A DNA stretch of 64,000 nt from Acestrorhynchus altus (Eukaryota; Chordata; Actinopteri; Characiformes; Acestrorhynchidae): assembly GCA_034509495.1 (NCBI GenBank), contig CM067521.1, positions 4,427,129-4,491,128 on the forward strand, in the 5' to 3' direction. This document shows, in pieces, positions 13,501-25,489 of the stretch. A program made the translations under genes and the position numbers. Numbering within the stretch: the stretch's first letter is position 1; each line of letters begins with the position of its first letter. The notes below the pieces were generated by a model. The model saw nothing but the letters and a program-made list of their open reading frames with translations. It made no database searches and was not told where the DNA came from.

Positions 13501-14060
13501 TGTTCACTATACTCAGAACTACTGTACCACACAATACTGCTCATTAATACTGTTCACCATAGCTCATAACTACTGCACAATAATAACACTGCCCATTAAT
13601 ACTGTTCAATTATACCAGAACTACTGTACCACACAATACTGCTCATTAATACTGTTCAATTATACTCAGAACTACTGCATCTCACAATACTGCTTATTAA
13701 TACTGTTCACTATATACTCTCAGAACTACCGTATCCTCACAATACTGCTCATTAATACTGTTCACTCATACTCAGAACTACCGTACCACACAATACTGCT
13801 CATTAATACTGTTCACTATACTCATAACTACTGTACCGCACAATACGGCTCATTATTCATACTGTTCACTATACTCAGAACTACTGTACCACACAATACT
13901 GCTCATTATTAATACTGTTCACTACACTCATAACTACTGTACCGCACAATACTGCTCATTAATACTGTTCACTATAATTAGAACTACTGTGGTCTCACAA
14001 TATGGCTCCTTATTCATACTGTTCACTATACTCATAACTCCTGTTCTGCACAATGCAGAG
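10576..14060. repeat. minisatellite of 53-bp and 50-bp monomers (about 65 copies)
   Basis: The monomer contains CTCATTATTAATACTGTTCA, CTACACTCAGAACTACTGTA and CCGCACAATACTG. Up to about 12.28 kb it is 53 bp; afterwards mostly exactly 50 bp through loss of three bases (TTATTAAT to TTAAT), with some 53-bp units returning near 13.03 and 13.83 kb. The array decays into single-copy-like sequence by 14.3 kb. In 10.62-11.33 kb the B-type monomer (AATACGG) recurs at 10685, 10897, 11109 and 11321, exactly 212 bp (4x53) apart. Frame cycles with every unit, so it is not coding. Confidence 0.95.
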
Positions 14061-15000
14061 CAGTACATTTGACTATACTCAACCCTACTGTAGTACTGTA
14101 GTACACACTACTGCTCATTGATATTATATTTCACTCTTCTTAACACCAGTGCATTGCACAATATTGCTGAATACTAATATTCACTATACTCACTACCACT
14201 TCACAGTCAAATCTTGTTCATCATTATTAATAATTCTTACAGTCGCCACTTCTATATAGCATAGTACTGCTCTTCATTATTATTGTTCACTATACTCAAA
14301 TTTACTGTGCTGTACAGTACAACTCTCTGCAACCCACTGAAGTGATACCTTGTCATTCGAATTCAGACTTCACTAGAACCTCTTCACTATGTAAAGGATC
14401 CAGTATAGAAGGATTTTCCCTGCAGTCATTTTTTATCTACTCTTCTCCTGAGTAGTGTGAACATCATGCTTAGTTTTGAGAGGTAAAGACACTATAAATT
14501 AGTTGATATACATGTTATGTTCCATTATGAATAAGTACACTTAACACCGTGATTTAACTCACTAATCCAAGTCATCTCAAAGAGTTCAGAAATGACATAT
14601 GCATCCGGCTAACGGAGGAGTCCCGCTGCGGTCATTTGGACTGAGAGGGTTAGCGCACTGGTTGAGCATCGGTATTAAACCGTCTTAACTGGTAGTCATC
14701 TTTACCACCACTCCAGCCTCCAGAGATGAAGCAGCTCTGTTCTCCTGAGGCAGCTCCTTCCAATCCCAGATTAATGGAAACATCATCTGAGGCAGCCGTG
14801 CCTCCAATCTCCCCCCCTGGCTCTGGCCCTGTGCACGTGCGAGTGTGTTTGCCTTTGAGGCGGTGCATGTATAACAGTGCCTGACTCCAGCTGTCTGCCT
14901 CACAAACGAGTGGTGTAACACATCCATCAGCCCAAACACAGCAGCTCAGGCAGCTGGTGAGAAGCTCAAAGCCAGCAAGCGCTCATGTACGTATATACTG
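14060..15000. other. no recognised gene; GC-richer block at 14590-14960
   Basis: The minisatellite decays to about 14330. The 14590-14960 block is richer in GC than its surroundings and free of obvious repeats. Two overlapping minus frames (72 and 84 codons) have no recognisable domain. It could be a conserved non-coding element, but nothing in the sequence proves this. Confidence 0.35.
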
Positions 15001-15620
15001 TATATGTGACATGTGACTGCCCCTAATAGCTGGTGTTTCCTGTTTTGGCTTAAATAATGTCAATTCGATTTCCAATGACCATCTATCGTCTCTGACATTG
15101 TCTGAAAGGACGATTTTCCCACTCCTCCGTGTGGAATTCTTTCAGCTATGTGATGTTTCAGCCTCAGTCTGTGTAGAGACAGATACAATAAAGATTTCAT
15201 AGTGGTTTCTATGATGGAGAGGTCTCCGGGCCCTGCTGCAATAAAGCAGCCCCAAACCATGAAGTTCTGGTGCTCAACTTTGAGTTTGATTTGGTATTAT
15301 CTTCTGCTACTGTGCCCAAATAATTCAACTTTGGATTCATCTGTCTAAAGAACATTGTTCCAGAGGTCCTGCTCTTTGTCTAGATGTTTCTGGATGTCCA
15401 GTCTTACCGATGCTTTTTCACAGTATGGCTTCTCTCCTAACAAACATGAAATCAAAGTTGTTTGATCTCTTCTCATAGTGTAGTTGCTGCACTTCACAGC
15501 TGTGGCGAGCCACTCTGTAAGTCCCATGATGAAATAAGTACAGGATTGTTGGAGCTCTTTATGCTTCTTGTGGTCTGCTCTGGGTTGAACTTCATAGTAT
15601 GGCCTGACCTGGTCATGTTG
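15000..15620 (-). pseudogene. Tc1-like transposase remnant (family B, copy 1)
   Basis: The reverse strand encodes FMVWGCFIAAGPGDLSIIET and LHRLRLKHHIAERIPHGGVG, preceded by a degraded TDESKVELFGHSRR-like segment. It shares nucleotide blocks with 17500-18220 and 32030-32620. Frames are broken and the third catalytic residue is gone. Confidence 0.75.
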
Positions 15621-15796
15621 TCAGCTGTTTGATGTTCACTACACTACACTCACGCTCACTACACTACACTACGCTCACTACACTGCAGTACTTCAGGTTT
15701 CTGTGGCTCTTCCCAGTTTAAAAAGTTCTTCCCATCATTTCAGACACACGAGACCCGATGACAGCTATGATACATGCTGTATAGAACACATTTGGG

Positions 15797-15798
<2 letters not shown>

Positions 15799-15844
<46 letters not shown>

Positions 15845-15999
15845 GTGTAAGGGGGTGGAGTTATAATTATGATTGCTTTTGGGAGTGAAAGTGCCGCAGA
15901 ATCGGTGAGAATTGATTAGCGCCCAGAGAGACCTCTGTCTGCATGCATAATACAGCCCAGTGTAAACTCTCTCTCTCTCTCTCTCTTTCTCTCTTTCTG
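15799..15999. repeat. microsatellites (TG)n and (CT)n
   Basis: (TG)n with TATG variants at 15799-15850 and (CT)n at 15968-15999. Confidence 0.95.
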
Positions 16000-16199
16000 T
16001 ACTGATATTCAGGTTTGTCCCTGAACAGTTGGAGTTCAGATTGTTTTCTCTGTTCAGCTCTTTGGTTTCAGGAGCTGCTGAAGTCTTTGGAGAGGTGCTA
16101 ATAATGAGTATGATAATATCACAGAATCTCTCTCCTCAAGCATTTACAGCAGTGCTGGGCTAATTGAATATCACTGAAAAACATCAATTCTGATCATCA

Positions 16200-16320
16200 G
16201 ATCTGTGATCCACAGTAGACCTGTTTAAAGGGTGCCAGTAGGTTCAAGTTTGTTTATCTGCTCTAGAGAGTCCTATTCTATTGGCAGTACATCTCTACAG
16301 GACAAGACAAGATGTGAGCA
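16200..16320 (+). mobile_element. interspersed repeat family G, 3' fragment
   Basis: Only GTGCCAGTAGGTTC, GTTTATCTGCTCTAGAGAGT and CCTATTCTATTGGCAGTAC remain. The rest is absent or replaced by the neighbouring family F element. Confidence 0.6.
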
Positions 16321-16439
16321 TTTGTGCAACTCTTTTCCAGGAACGTGCAGGATTCTCTGCCTGCAGACAGTCACTCGCTGACTGAAATGGATCAGTAGAG
16401 ATTGCTGTTTGACCCCCTGCCGCAATCGAAGGTAGAGAA

Positions 16440-16820
16440 AATGTAGAGGGTGTTAAAGCACGTGGGGGGTGAATCAGACACAGCAATGCAGCTGGACTGT
16501 TAAACACTGTGTCCACTCACTGACCACTGTATAGACAGATTCGTGTTGGTCATCCTATAGTCCTTCAGAGGACGCTGCCCGCAGGACGGATATTTCTGGT
16601 TGGTGGACTGTTCTCAGTCCATCAGTGACACTGAGGGGTTTAAACACTCCAGCAGCCCTGCTGTGTCTGATCCACTCACACCAGCACAACACACACACTA
16701 CCACACTACCACCATGTCAGTGTCAGGCTAGAATGACCCACCACCCACATCATAGCTGCTCTCTGATGGTCCTGTGGGATTTGACCTCTGAAGATCAGGG
16801 TGAACGGAGGATGGAAGGGC
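16440..16820. mobile_element. foldback repeat (family F), copy 2
   Basis: Same blocks as copy 1 (CAGACACAGCAATGC, GTGTCCACTCACTG, GGTTTAAACACTCCAGCAG, CATGTCAGTGTCAGG). It follows a fragment of the family G repeat at 16.2-16.32 kb. Confidence 0.7.
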
Positions 16821-17259
16821 GACAGGGGACATCGCTACTGTTCTAGACTCCTGAACTGTGAACTGCATTTCAGAGTAGAGCCTCCGTAGGGCCTTTTCTA
16901 CAGCTGTATGATTTTCCTTCACGTTTAATTCCTGTTCTGATGTCTGCGAGCGCTGATTAATGTAATTGGAATTTTCATTGTGGCACATTTGCCCAGTATG
17001 CTCATGATGGCACGCTTATGCTGCATGTTCTTGTCTCGTGCGGTGTGATAGCAGATCTATAAATGACATAATTCAGGTTTTAATGGCTCCAGCTGAAGAA
17101 CTGATGCTGGCTGAGGAGTAGAGACTGTGCTTCTTATTTCAGTACGGCTGAGAAAGGTGCCATGGCAGGTGTTATTTTTAACGCCGCTCTTTTTGTGCTA
17201 TCCAAATGACATCAGCAAAGCTTTCCAGAGCGTTCTAGGTTTCCATCTGTAACCAGCAG

Positions 17260-17262
<3 letters not shown>

Positions 17263-17292
<30 letters not shown>
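17263..17292. repeat. microsatellite (CA)15
   Basis: Uninterrupted CA. Confidence 0.95.
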
Positions 17293-17294
<2 letters not shown>

Positions 17295-17499
17295 AACGTT
17301 AACTTTGCAGATGGTGAATTACTGCATTTAAAGCTGGATTTATTTATTTATACTGTTTACTCGTATTTGTCACATCAACAGGCGATCAAAATTGACTTTC
17401 AGTCGAGTTTAAAGCATATTAGTGACCAGTTCTCCACCCGCTTGAGTGCTCTAAACTGTAAATCTCAGAATCACAGTAATCTATTGGAGATGGAGGTGA

Positions 17500-18220
17500 T
17501 ATATCAAATTTAGAACTGCTTGTAGCACATCACGTAAAATGGTTAGACCATCGTTAGAGAGGACTTTGAAGGAGCCTGTCCTATTTAAACCTTAGACACT
17601 AGTTTGGTTTGTCTTTTCCTTGTTCGAGAAGGGTTTTAAAGATCTCAAATAATTAGAAATGAACCGCTTCCACCGCCTGGAAAACAACATAGAAGCGGAG
17701 AACGCTTAAAACAACTGCCACCATGTCCAGGTCAGGCCCGAGTGCAGAGCTGATATCAAAGTGCAGCATCTACCATCAGAAAGGAACCAGTAAGGAATTC
17801 CATTGTTTTCATGGGAGTTGTGCAAGGAGGAAACCCATGAAGCAGGACGTCTGGAACAATGTGCTTTGGACGGATGAATGCAAAGATAAATCGTTTGAGT
17901 AACAGAAGACATTTGAGTACAAGAACCTACTATCACCGCTGTGAAGCATGGGGGTGAAAGTGTCATAGTTTGGGGTTGCTTTGCTGCAGCAGGGCCTGGA
18001 GATCTTAACATCATAGGAACTGTGAGACCTTCTGTACAAAGACTGACACTGAAACATCACGTAGCTGAAAGAAGTCCACGTGGAGGAGTGGAGATCTTTC
18101 TACCAGGAAATGTTTCTTCTGGTTGTTGTCAGAGATGGTTAGTTGGTTATAAGAAACATCTAATTGATATTTTGAGTCAAAGGACATAATACCAGCTATT
18201 AGGGTAAAGGGGCTCTAATT
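17500..18220 (+). pseudogene. Tc1-like transposase remnant (family B, copy 2)
   Basis: It contains TAVKHGGESVIVWGCFAAAG, PGDLNIIG, then RLTLKHHVAERSPRGGVEIF. The left end at about 17.53 kb (TTAGACCATCGTTAGAGAGG) and the right end (CAGCTATTAGGG) are reverse complements of ends seen at 32.5 kb and 15.03 kb, so this copy is close to full length but full of stops. Confidence 0.75.
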
Positions 18221-18745
18221 TCTATTAATTACATTTTACAAATGATGTTTAACAGACAGTTTTATGTGTTTAGTTATTTCACCGCCATCTCTCAGTAAAG
18301 CTGAAATCCTTTTTTATTAAGCAGCAGAGGACAGCGATATTCTGAAATTTGATGCTCCCATTGGTTACCATGACGAGTAATGAAGTAGAAAGGCCTCTGA
18401 CTGGCTCTTGTTTCCACCATGCACACATATGTTTTAATATCCTTATCAGCTTCTTTCCGGGGTAATCCAGTGCAGTTTGTTTGGTTTATAAATGTTTATA
18501 AGGATGAGTCTGTCAGACAGATGCTTTCAAAACGTGAACAGAAATATTTTAGATGGTTATTAAAAGGAGAATCTAATCAGTCTTCATTCTTTTAGAGGTG
18601 ACCAACTCAGACTCCAGATTAAATCAGAGTAATTGGTGAATTACTGTATCACTAATGTATCTGGTGTTTATAGTGTGTTTCGTTCTATAAGGGACTCCAG
18701 TCCAGCTGCATCCATTAATTAAGTTATTCTTCTGTTTCTCTATTT

Positions 18746-18749
<4 letters not shown>

Positions 18750-18786
<37 letters not shown>

Positions 18787-18940
18787 CTCTCTCTCTCTCT
18801 CATTCTCTCTCTTTCTCTCTTTCTCTCTCTCTCGCTCTCTCTCGATCTCTCTCGCCTCTCTCAATCTGCCCTTTCTCTCTCTCTTTCTTTCTCTCTCTCT
18901 TTCTCTCTTTCTCTCTCTCTCTCTCTTTCTCTCTCTTTCA

Positions 18941-18973
<33 letters not shown>

Positions 18974-18976
18974 ACT
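18750..18976. repeat. long interrupted (CT)n
   Basis: About 225 bp of CT/CTTT/CATT units. The minus-strand Arg/Glu frame over it is an artefact. Confidence 0.97.
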
Positions 18977-19189
18977 TTCACTCTATAAGCCTAATTACTC
19001 ACTAATAATGTCAGCTGTGTTGATGAATATTCATCTGTGGTTAGACCTCTGCTTGCACAGGAGAGGCAGGTCTGACTTTGTTGAATCATAGGATTATTAA
19101 GAAAATCAGTTTCACAGATATTGCATTAAATACCAGCAACTTTTACTGCCAGATTTGTTATGAATCTGACCCTGATGTTACATTTGATC

Positions 19190-19465
19190 TGACTGCAGTC
19201 CCTTCTCATTTTCTGCTATAACCCAATATCTTCAGTGACACCAATAGCCCCACCCCTCTTTCTGACCAGTCATGCATGCAGGTGGAGGATGTACACGTGA
19301 CAGAGCAGTAAACACGCACTGGAAGCCCTTGGCGTTGATAAGCCTGGAGCAGGACAAGTCTGTAGATTGTTATGACGTATCTTGGCTGTAGGTTACTCTC
19401 TGATCCTGAGGTATTGTTTATAATACAGCATTAAACTGCCCACTAAGTGTGGATCTTTGGTTCTA
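19190..19465 (+). repeat. interspersed repeat family K, 3' part
   Basis: CTATAACCCAATATCTTCAG, ATGCAGGTGGAGGATGTACA, AGAGCAGTAAACACGCACTG and TGTAGGTTACTCTCTGATCC match 25.51-25.88 and 26.99-27.31 kb. Confidence 0.6.
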
Positions 19466-20097
19466 GAGTGATGCTTTATATGGCTTTGAAGTAAAGTGAA
19501 GAATGATCTAATGATTCTATATCATCCTATGCAACCCAGGAGATTTATGATCATTTTAATGACTAAATAATCTGAAACTGGACTAAAGGTCATTAAATCA
19601 GTTCAGATCCTATTTTACATATTTATGATGATGATCAACTCTGTCCAAATGCTTAAGAGGCTTAATAAAGAGGACAGGTCAGTACAGATGATCTATAATA
19701 AATCACAAATCAGTTCAGTCACATCAGGTTTTATAAGCATTTATTAGATAGTTGCTGATGTATATATTTACACAAGCACAATGAAATGAGGCTGGAATGC
19801 TTTATACAGACTTATAGTCGCTTTCAGATGCTTTATATATTTATAAGCATGACTAAGCCAGTGTACATGCTTTTATAAGTTCTTATAAACACAAGCCATT
19901 TCAGGGCTTTATGCATGATTACTCCAATTCAGATGCTTTATGCATCCGTATAAACACGATTCATCACAATTCAGTTTTTACATCTGCATGAGTACAGCTA
20001 AACCAATTCAAATACTTTATATGGCTTTATAAGCTAAATTAAACCAATTCACATGCTTTATACATCTTTATTAGAAAGATTAAGCACCAAATGCTAT

Positions 20098-20126
20098 ATT
20101 TATATATATATATATATATAAAGAAG

Positions 20127-20206
<80 letters not shown>
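20098..20206. repeat. long (TA)n next to a foldback element
   Basis: (TA)n at 20098-20120 and 20129-20197, then (CA)4, leading straight into the foldback element. Confidence 0.97.
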
Positions 20207-20207
<1 letters not shown>

Positions 20208-20578
20208 GTGGGTTGGACAATGAATTGAAATCACTTTAAAACAGCAGGAGGTTTCATACAATTGGAGCAGCCTGGTGGCCAATCTTCATCTTTTAAATAT
20301 TGCAATGAACACAATATTATGGGGGACAGCAATAGAGCCTGTAAGACAGGACAAATCTGAATATATATATATATTCCAATTTGTCCTCTTTTGAACTCTG
20401 GTATGTCCCCCATAATGTTGTGTTCATTGCAATATTTTGAGCAAAACTGTGCTCTTACCTGCTAATTGAACCTTCACAATCTGCTCTTACTGGTTCAATG
20501 TGCAATTAATGAAGATTGGCCACCAGGCTGCTCCAATTTAACCATGAAACCTCCCACACTACAATGACAGGTATATTT
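20207..20578. mobile_element. foldback element with nested arms next to an (AT)n tract
   Basis: Outer arms: GGAGGTTTCATACAATTGGA, GCAGCCTGGTGGCCAATCTT against AAGATTGGCCACCAGGCTGC, TCCAATTTAACCATGAAACC. Inner arms: AATATTGCAATGAACACAAT...GGGGGACA and TGTCCCCCATAATGTTGTGT...GCAATATT, around a (TA)n centre near 20.36 kb. The right side carries about 90 extra bases between inner and outer arms. The terminus CAGTGGGTTGGACAATGA looks mariner-like. Confidence 0.85.
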
Positions 20579-20589
20579 GAATATATATA

Positions 20590-21308
20590 TGCCTTATAAG
20601 CCTTGTGAAAGTGAATGTAAATTGTCTTCCTTAAATCCAGCATCTCTGAAATTTCTTATCCATTAATTATCAACCGTAACAGCCAAGGCACAAACAGTAC
20701 TGGGCTGTAGAAGCAGCTCCTCAGAAGTGTGTTTGAGAACAGACTTATTAGACGTTGCTTTGGCAGACTCCGATTAATTCTGTGTTCACCCCACGGCTCT
20801 GTCGTTACCTGACCGAGGACGAGGTCTATGTAAGACTACAGCCTTTGAGTCTCACAGTATATGATATTCCAGAGTCGTTATCGAATCCGGGAGGATTGGG
20901 GATTGGATTTCCAAACAGAATTTTTAAAGCTTGTATAAATCCTCCTATCAGGGTACAACCTTTAGGAACTGTGAGGCGCTGCACTTTCTCAAAGCCGATT
21001 CTGAACCAGGTTTTTCAATAAGCTGAAGTTTTCTGCAGAGATGATAAAACAAGCTAGAGTTGTATGTGTTTTATAACTGATTTGAGCTTCTAGTTTTATT
21101 GAAATGTCTTTAGGGTGTCCACCTTTGTCTGGATTTGCAGAAAGAATACCACCATGTATTTTTTTTTACCTGTTTTTATCATTTTTGACATAAAAACAAA
21201 TGCCTCTACTGCAATCACTGCTACTATCCTTATGTTTTCCTCTTCTTCTTCCTCTTCTTCTTCCATTTTTTGTCCCAGATAACTCCAGCAACAGATTTTT
21301 GAGATTAA

Positions 21309-21377
<69 letters not shown>

Positions 21378-21560
21378 TGTGTATGTGTGTGTGAGGGACA
21401 TATTTTTTATCTATGTCAGTTACTTAACTTTCCTTAATTACTTTTATCTCTTTCTTAACCCTTTCTTTTCCTTATTCCTTCCCTTCTCTTGAGCTTTCTT
21501 TCTGCTCAGTCACAAAGTCTTTTAGTTATTAGTACTTTTCTGACTCAGAAATGGAGGACA
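20590..21560. other. no recognised gene; (TTC)n and (GT)41
   Basis: (TTC)n-rich at 21238-21270 and (GT)n at 21311-21392. No coding exon recognised. Confidence 0.5.
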
Positions 21561-22905
21561 AAGGATGGGGAGTCGTGGATAAAGAGCTGGTGGTGCAGCA
21601 CGTTGCACATAGTCACACATCAAGCTCCGGAGATCTGCTCCACGTTCTGTTTCTGCTGTTGTTCCAGTTCCTGAAGAACCCCAGAGACCGTTCAGAGGAT
21701 ATAGAGCTGAAGTCATTACCAAAGTGAAGAGAAGATGCTACAATTCCTTCATCTCCTCCGTAATCATGGGAAATGTCAGATCTCTGGTCAACAAGATGGA
21801 CGACCTGAACGGATGTCTCAATTCCCCTTTCACTCTCCTCCACACTACCAAAGTTCCACCAGTATGTTAACTGTGCTACCAGAGAAAACAAAGTACCGGA
21901 CCACCTGTAAGCAAACGTGAAGGATGCATACAGTTCATCTGTGCTCCTGCTGTTGATCATATTCTTGTCGTACTTACTCCAACATACCAACCATGTGTCT
22001 TAAGGCAACCAGTGAGAAAGAAAACTATCAGAAGATGATCAACAGAGGCAGAGGAGCCTCTGCAGGTCTGCTTTGAGACCACAAACTAGGAGGTATTGTA
22101 TGAATCAGCTGGTGAGGACATTAAAAAGATGACAGACTTCATCTGCAGACTATATCAACTTCTGCATAGGTTACTATCATTCAAGCAGGTGGGTTTTCCC
22201 AACAACAAACTGTGGACCACTAAAGACCTGAAGGTGTTGTTGAAGAAGAGGAACCCTACAGAAGGCCTACAGGAGGAAGCAAAACTTCAGAACAACAGCC
22301 CCAAAATCACTGGCATCAGTTTTAAACCACAAACTCTAGGACACAGTTTGGACACTGCCAACAAGCTTGGCAGAGATTTTTAACCCACCTCCAACAGCTG
22401 TGGCCTTACTCCCTCACCACCTATGCTGTATCCACACTCCTATTCACACCCACTCCACCATTATACAAAGACCACCCTCATACCCCACTAGAGGTGACAT
22501 CTAACCAGGTAAAGAGACAGCTGGAGAAGCTAATATTGAGCAAGGTGGCTGAACCAGATAGAATCAGCCCAAGAGTACTGAAGGTCTCAGCTAAGGGTGA
22601 TTGTTCAGTGTCTCTTTAACCTGAGCCTGCTGCAAGAGGAAATGCCTACTCTGTGGAAGACATCCTGTTGCAAAGAAGTCATCTGCCTCTTGTCTCAAAG
22701 ACTTCAGACCAGTTGTCTTCTTCTCCAGAGCATTTTACACCATTTAACCCCTCATGTTTGGGGAAAAGGTGGATAAAATGCACATGGATGAGTACATGAT
22801 AACCTGGGTCCAGAACTACAGGTCTCATAGGCCCCATTATCTGCAGATAGATACAAGTCGGACTGACCTACAGGTCTGTAGCACTGGAGGGGAACTGCAC
22901 TCTCC
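21560..22905 (+). pseudogene. degraded non-LTR retrotransposon (L2/CR1/Rex1-like LINE) fragment
   Basis: Translations carry LINE signatures with stops and frameshifts. Near 21.77 kb an endonuclease start reads MGNVRSLVNKMDDLNGC. A linker at 22.1-22.26 kb gives EVLYESAGEDIKKMTDFICR and LWTTKDLKVLLKKRNP. Reverse-transcriptase pieces are MPTLWKTSC (22.64 kb) and MITWVQNYRSHRPHYLQID (22.80 kb). Most of the endonuclease and the catalytic RT core are deleted. It ends in a (C)n/(CT)n tract. Clade assignment within the jockey/L2 group is from memory of the motifs. Confidence 0.75.
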
Positions 22906-22931
22906 CCCTTCCTCTCCACCCTGTACCACCC

Positions 22932-22945
22932 CCCCCCCCTCTCTC

Positions 22946-23014
<69 letters not shown>

Positions 23015-23145
23015 CTGTCTGTCTGTCTGTCTGTATTTATGTATATGAACCAGCAACACCATAGTAACCAACTACCATACCACAGTTTCTGAGGATCTGC
23101 ACTCCAGTTACATTTAAACATTTTTACATTTTCTAGGGTATTCAA

Positions 23146-23223
<78 letters not shown>

Positions 23224-23373
23224 ATCCACAGGCAGATTCAAGTAAATATATAAATGGATTCAGGATCAGCTCTGGAATCAGTCAGAGCCGTTCTCCTCTT
23301 AAACAGCTCATACTGATGCAGGAACTCTGCCTGTTTAACCCTGTCTGCCCTAATCTCTCTCTCTCTCTCTCGC

Positions 23374-23449
<76 letters not shown>

Positions 23450-23466
23450 TCTCTCTCTTTCTCTCT
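22932..23466. repeat. cluster of microsatellites: (C)n(CT)n, (GTCT)n, (GT)n, (CT)n(CA)n
   Basis: (CT)n at 22938-23010, (GTCT)n at 23011-23032, (GT)36 at 23150-23220, (CT)n at 23355-23372, (CA)34 at 23381-23447 and (CT)n at 23449-23466. The first block sits at the 3' edge of the LINE fragment. Confidence 0.97.
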
Positions 23467-23469
23467 TTA

Positions 23470-24030
23470 CAAATCAAACAGCCGTATAAAAGTCTAGAGG
23501 AAATCTCAGAATTGTTTAACACATTTTAGTTAAACAGAGCTCAGTTGCAGAATAACAGAAACATACACATGATGACCAGCATCGTACAGAAGGTGAGGTG
23601 ACAATGGATGTGTGATGGACATCAAGGTGTAAAGAGCTGCAGATCTGTGGAGTTGCGGAGCTGTAAGCTCTTTAATGATTCATCCCCGAAACGTTCAATA
23701 AGCCTGTCAGCCAGTCAGAATGTGTCTGAATGCATTTAACCTTCAGCAGAAGTCTGGGCCTCTTATCTGTGTGTGTGAACACACTCCAAACTCCTTGTGG
23801 TTGATCCCATAATGTCATCACAGTACGCTTTGATTTCAAACTGCAGGCAGATCGGATTTGTTTCATTTCAGATCTGTTGAGATGACCGTCTGCACCGCGT
23901 CTGCACTGCGTCTGCACTGCGTCTGCACTGTTATTTGGATTGGACATGGTTGTTGTTTATGGTCTTGCTACAACCCTGGGTAGTCAAACAAGGAATGTTT
24001 AGTTTATGTATACTTATATTTTTATTTTTT
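23470..24030. other. no recognised gene
   Basis: Nothing recognised apart from a triple GCGTCTGCACT repeat at 23895-23930. Confidence 0.45.
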
Positions 24031-24034
24031 TATT

Positions 24035-24270
24035 ATTTCAGTCTGTTCTCGGACGGGCGGCACAGTGTTCGCGTGGGTTTCCTCCGGGTTCTCCGGTTTC
24101 CCCCACAGTCCAAAGACATGCATGATGGCCCTTAGTGTGTGCATGTGTGAGCCCTACGATGGATTAGCGCCCTGCCTAGGGTTGTTTCCCGCCCTTGCGC
24201 TCAGAGTTGCCAGCTGGGCACCGGCTCACCCGTGACCCTATTCAGGAATAAGCGGTTCAGAAAATGGATG
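24035..24270 (+). repeat. dispersed fish repeat ending in (GGAT)n
   Basis: GTGGGTTTCCTCCGGGTTCT, CCCCCACAGTCCAAAGACAT and AATAAGCGGTTCAGAAAATG, then GATGGATG. This GC-rich module with an (AATGGATG) tail is a familiar retroposed sequence in fish genomes. Class not determined from sequence. Confidence 0.55.
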
Positions 24271-24570
24271 GATGTTCTTAGGCTGAAGTTGCATCCTGAT
24301 GTTGTCCACGTGTAAATTTGTTTCCGCACTGTGGAATGGCTGATTTCTTATTGTTTTGAGATCTGTTTAGATATGCATCTAGAACCTTCTTTCTTAAAAT
24401 GTCTGAGAGCTCTTTGGCTCTCACCATGGAGATTGCGCACAATCAAGAGCAAACCTAATTAATGTCACAGGTTAAAATACGACAGCCTCCTCCAATGACC
24501 TCTCTAATGATAGTCTAACCATGATGTGCTGCACAGGGTGTTCTACTTCTTTCACACGACTGTATGTATG
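24270..24570 (-). mobile_element. Tc1-like element end (family B, copy 3)
   Basis: The block CTCCAATGACCTCTCTAATG, then ATAGTCTAACCATGATG (24488-24525) matches the end of the copies at 32.5 kb and, inverted, 17.53 kb. No transposase sequence remains. Confidence 0.6.
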
Positions 24571-24897
24571 AGTTTGTTCCAACTACAAGATCTGATTGGT
24601 TGAAAAAGAAAACTCTGTTTTTCTTGTGGACGAGGAAGCAGCACTCTCATCAACATCCATATGGGCATTGAATGGGGCCTAAATGAGTCGAAACGTGTGT
24701 TGGGTGATATAGTAGGATATGTGGAGTGCGGAACGTCATAAAACACTCTGTAGCATCGATCTCCATCTCCGGCCTTCTCCTGGAACATCCACAACCTTCT
24801 AAATGAGATGGCCATGATGGTAATGGCTCGGTTATGCAGCAGTGTGTGTGCCAGACAGTCCATTTATACACACCCCATTCCATCAGTAGCAAATGGA

Positions 24898-24898
<1 letters not shown>

Positions 24899-24966
<68 letters not shown>
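24899..24966. repeat. microsatellite (GT)34
   Basis: Uninterrupted GT, ending at a family G fragment. Confidence 0.97.
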
Positions 24967-24967
<1 letters not shown>

Positions 24968-24968
<1 letters not shown>

Positions 24969-25060
24969 GACATGGTGCCAAAACATCATGTTTGTTTATC
25001 TCCTCCAGAGTCCTATTCTTTTGGTAGTTCTTCTCTACATGGACTAGACAAGATCTGGTT
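24968..25060 (+). mobile_element. interspersed repeat family G, 3' fragment
   Basis: CATGGTGCCAAAACATCATG, GTTTATCTCCTCCAGAGTCC and TACATGGACTAGACAAG match the last third of the family G consensus seen at 54.95-55.03 kb. Confidence 0.55.
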
Positions 25061-25489
25061 TAGAGATAGATGCAAGTTCATATGAATGCTTGTTGTAGAT
25101 GGTTTCTTAAAGGAACAAGTAAAAAAAACAGTTTGAAACAGCTCCAAAAATGGTTTCACAGATTCAAAGTCAGTGTAAATGTTCCTGGACACACCCCTGC
25201 CCTGCATTTTAGCGGAGCCTGCTTTAACACACCCTCTGCAATGGCTTGATAATGAGCTGATTAGTTGATTCGGGTGTGTTGGGAGCAGGAAACCCATTAA
25301 TGTGCAGAGCAGGGTTGCTTCCAGGACTAGGACTAAGAAAGTTAAAAGTTCTTTCGTGAGGGTACTGGTCATATATACAACCATGACAGTTGTTGGCAAA
25401 TGCTGACATGAGGGTCTTTGGTTTATGACAGTAAACAGTAAAATCCCCGATGATGCAATAGATCAGTACTATCCCTTTTCAGGCATTTT

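Noticed and set aside
10576..14060. CRISPR-like array
   Set aside because: Units are directly adjacent with no unique spacers, and the genome is animal.
14650..14939. Two overlapping minus-strand frames in a GC-richer block
   Set aside because: No recognisable protein similarity and mutually exclusive frames. The block may be non-coding but conserved; this cannot be shown from one sequence.
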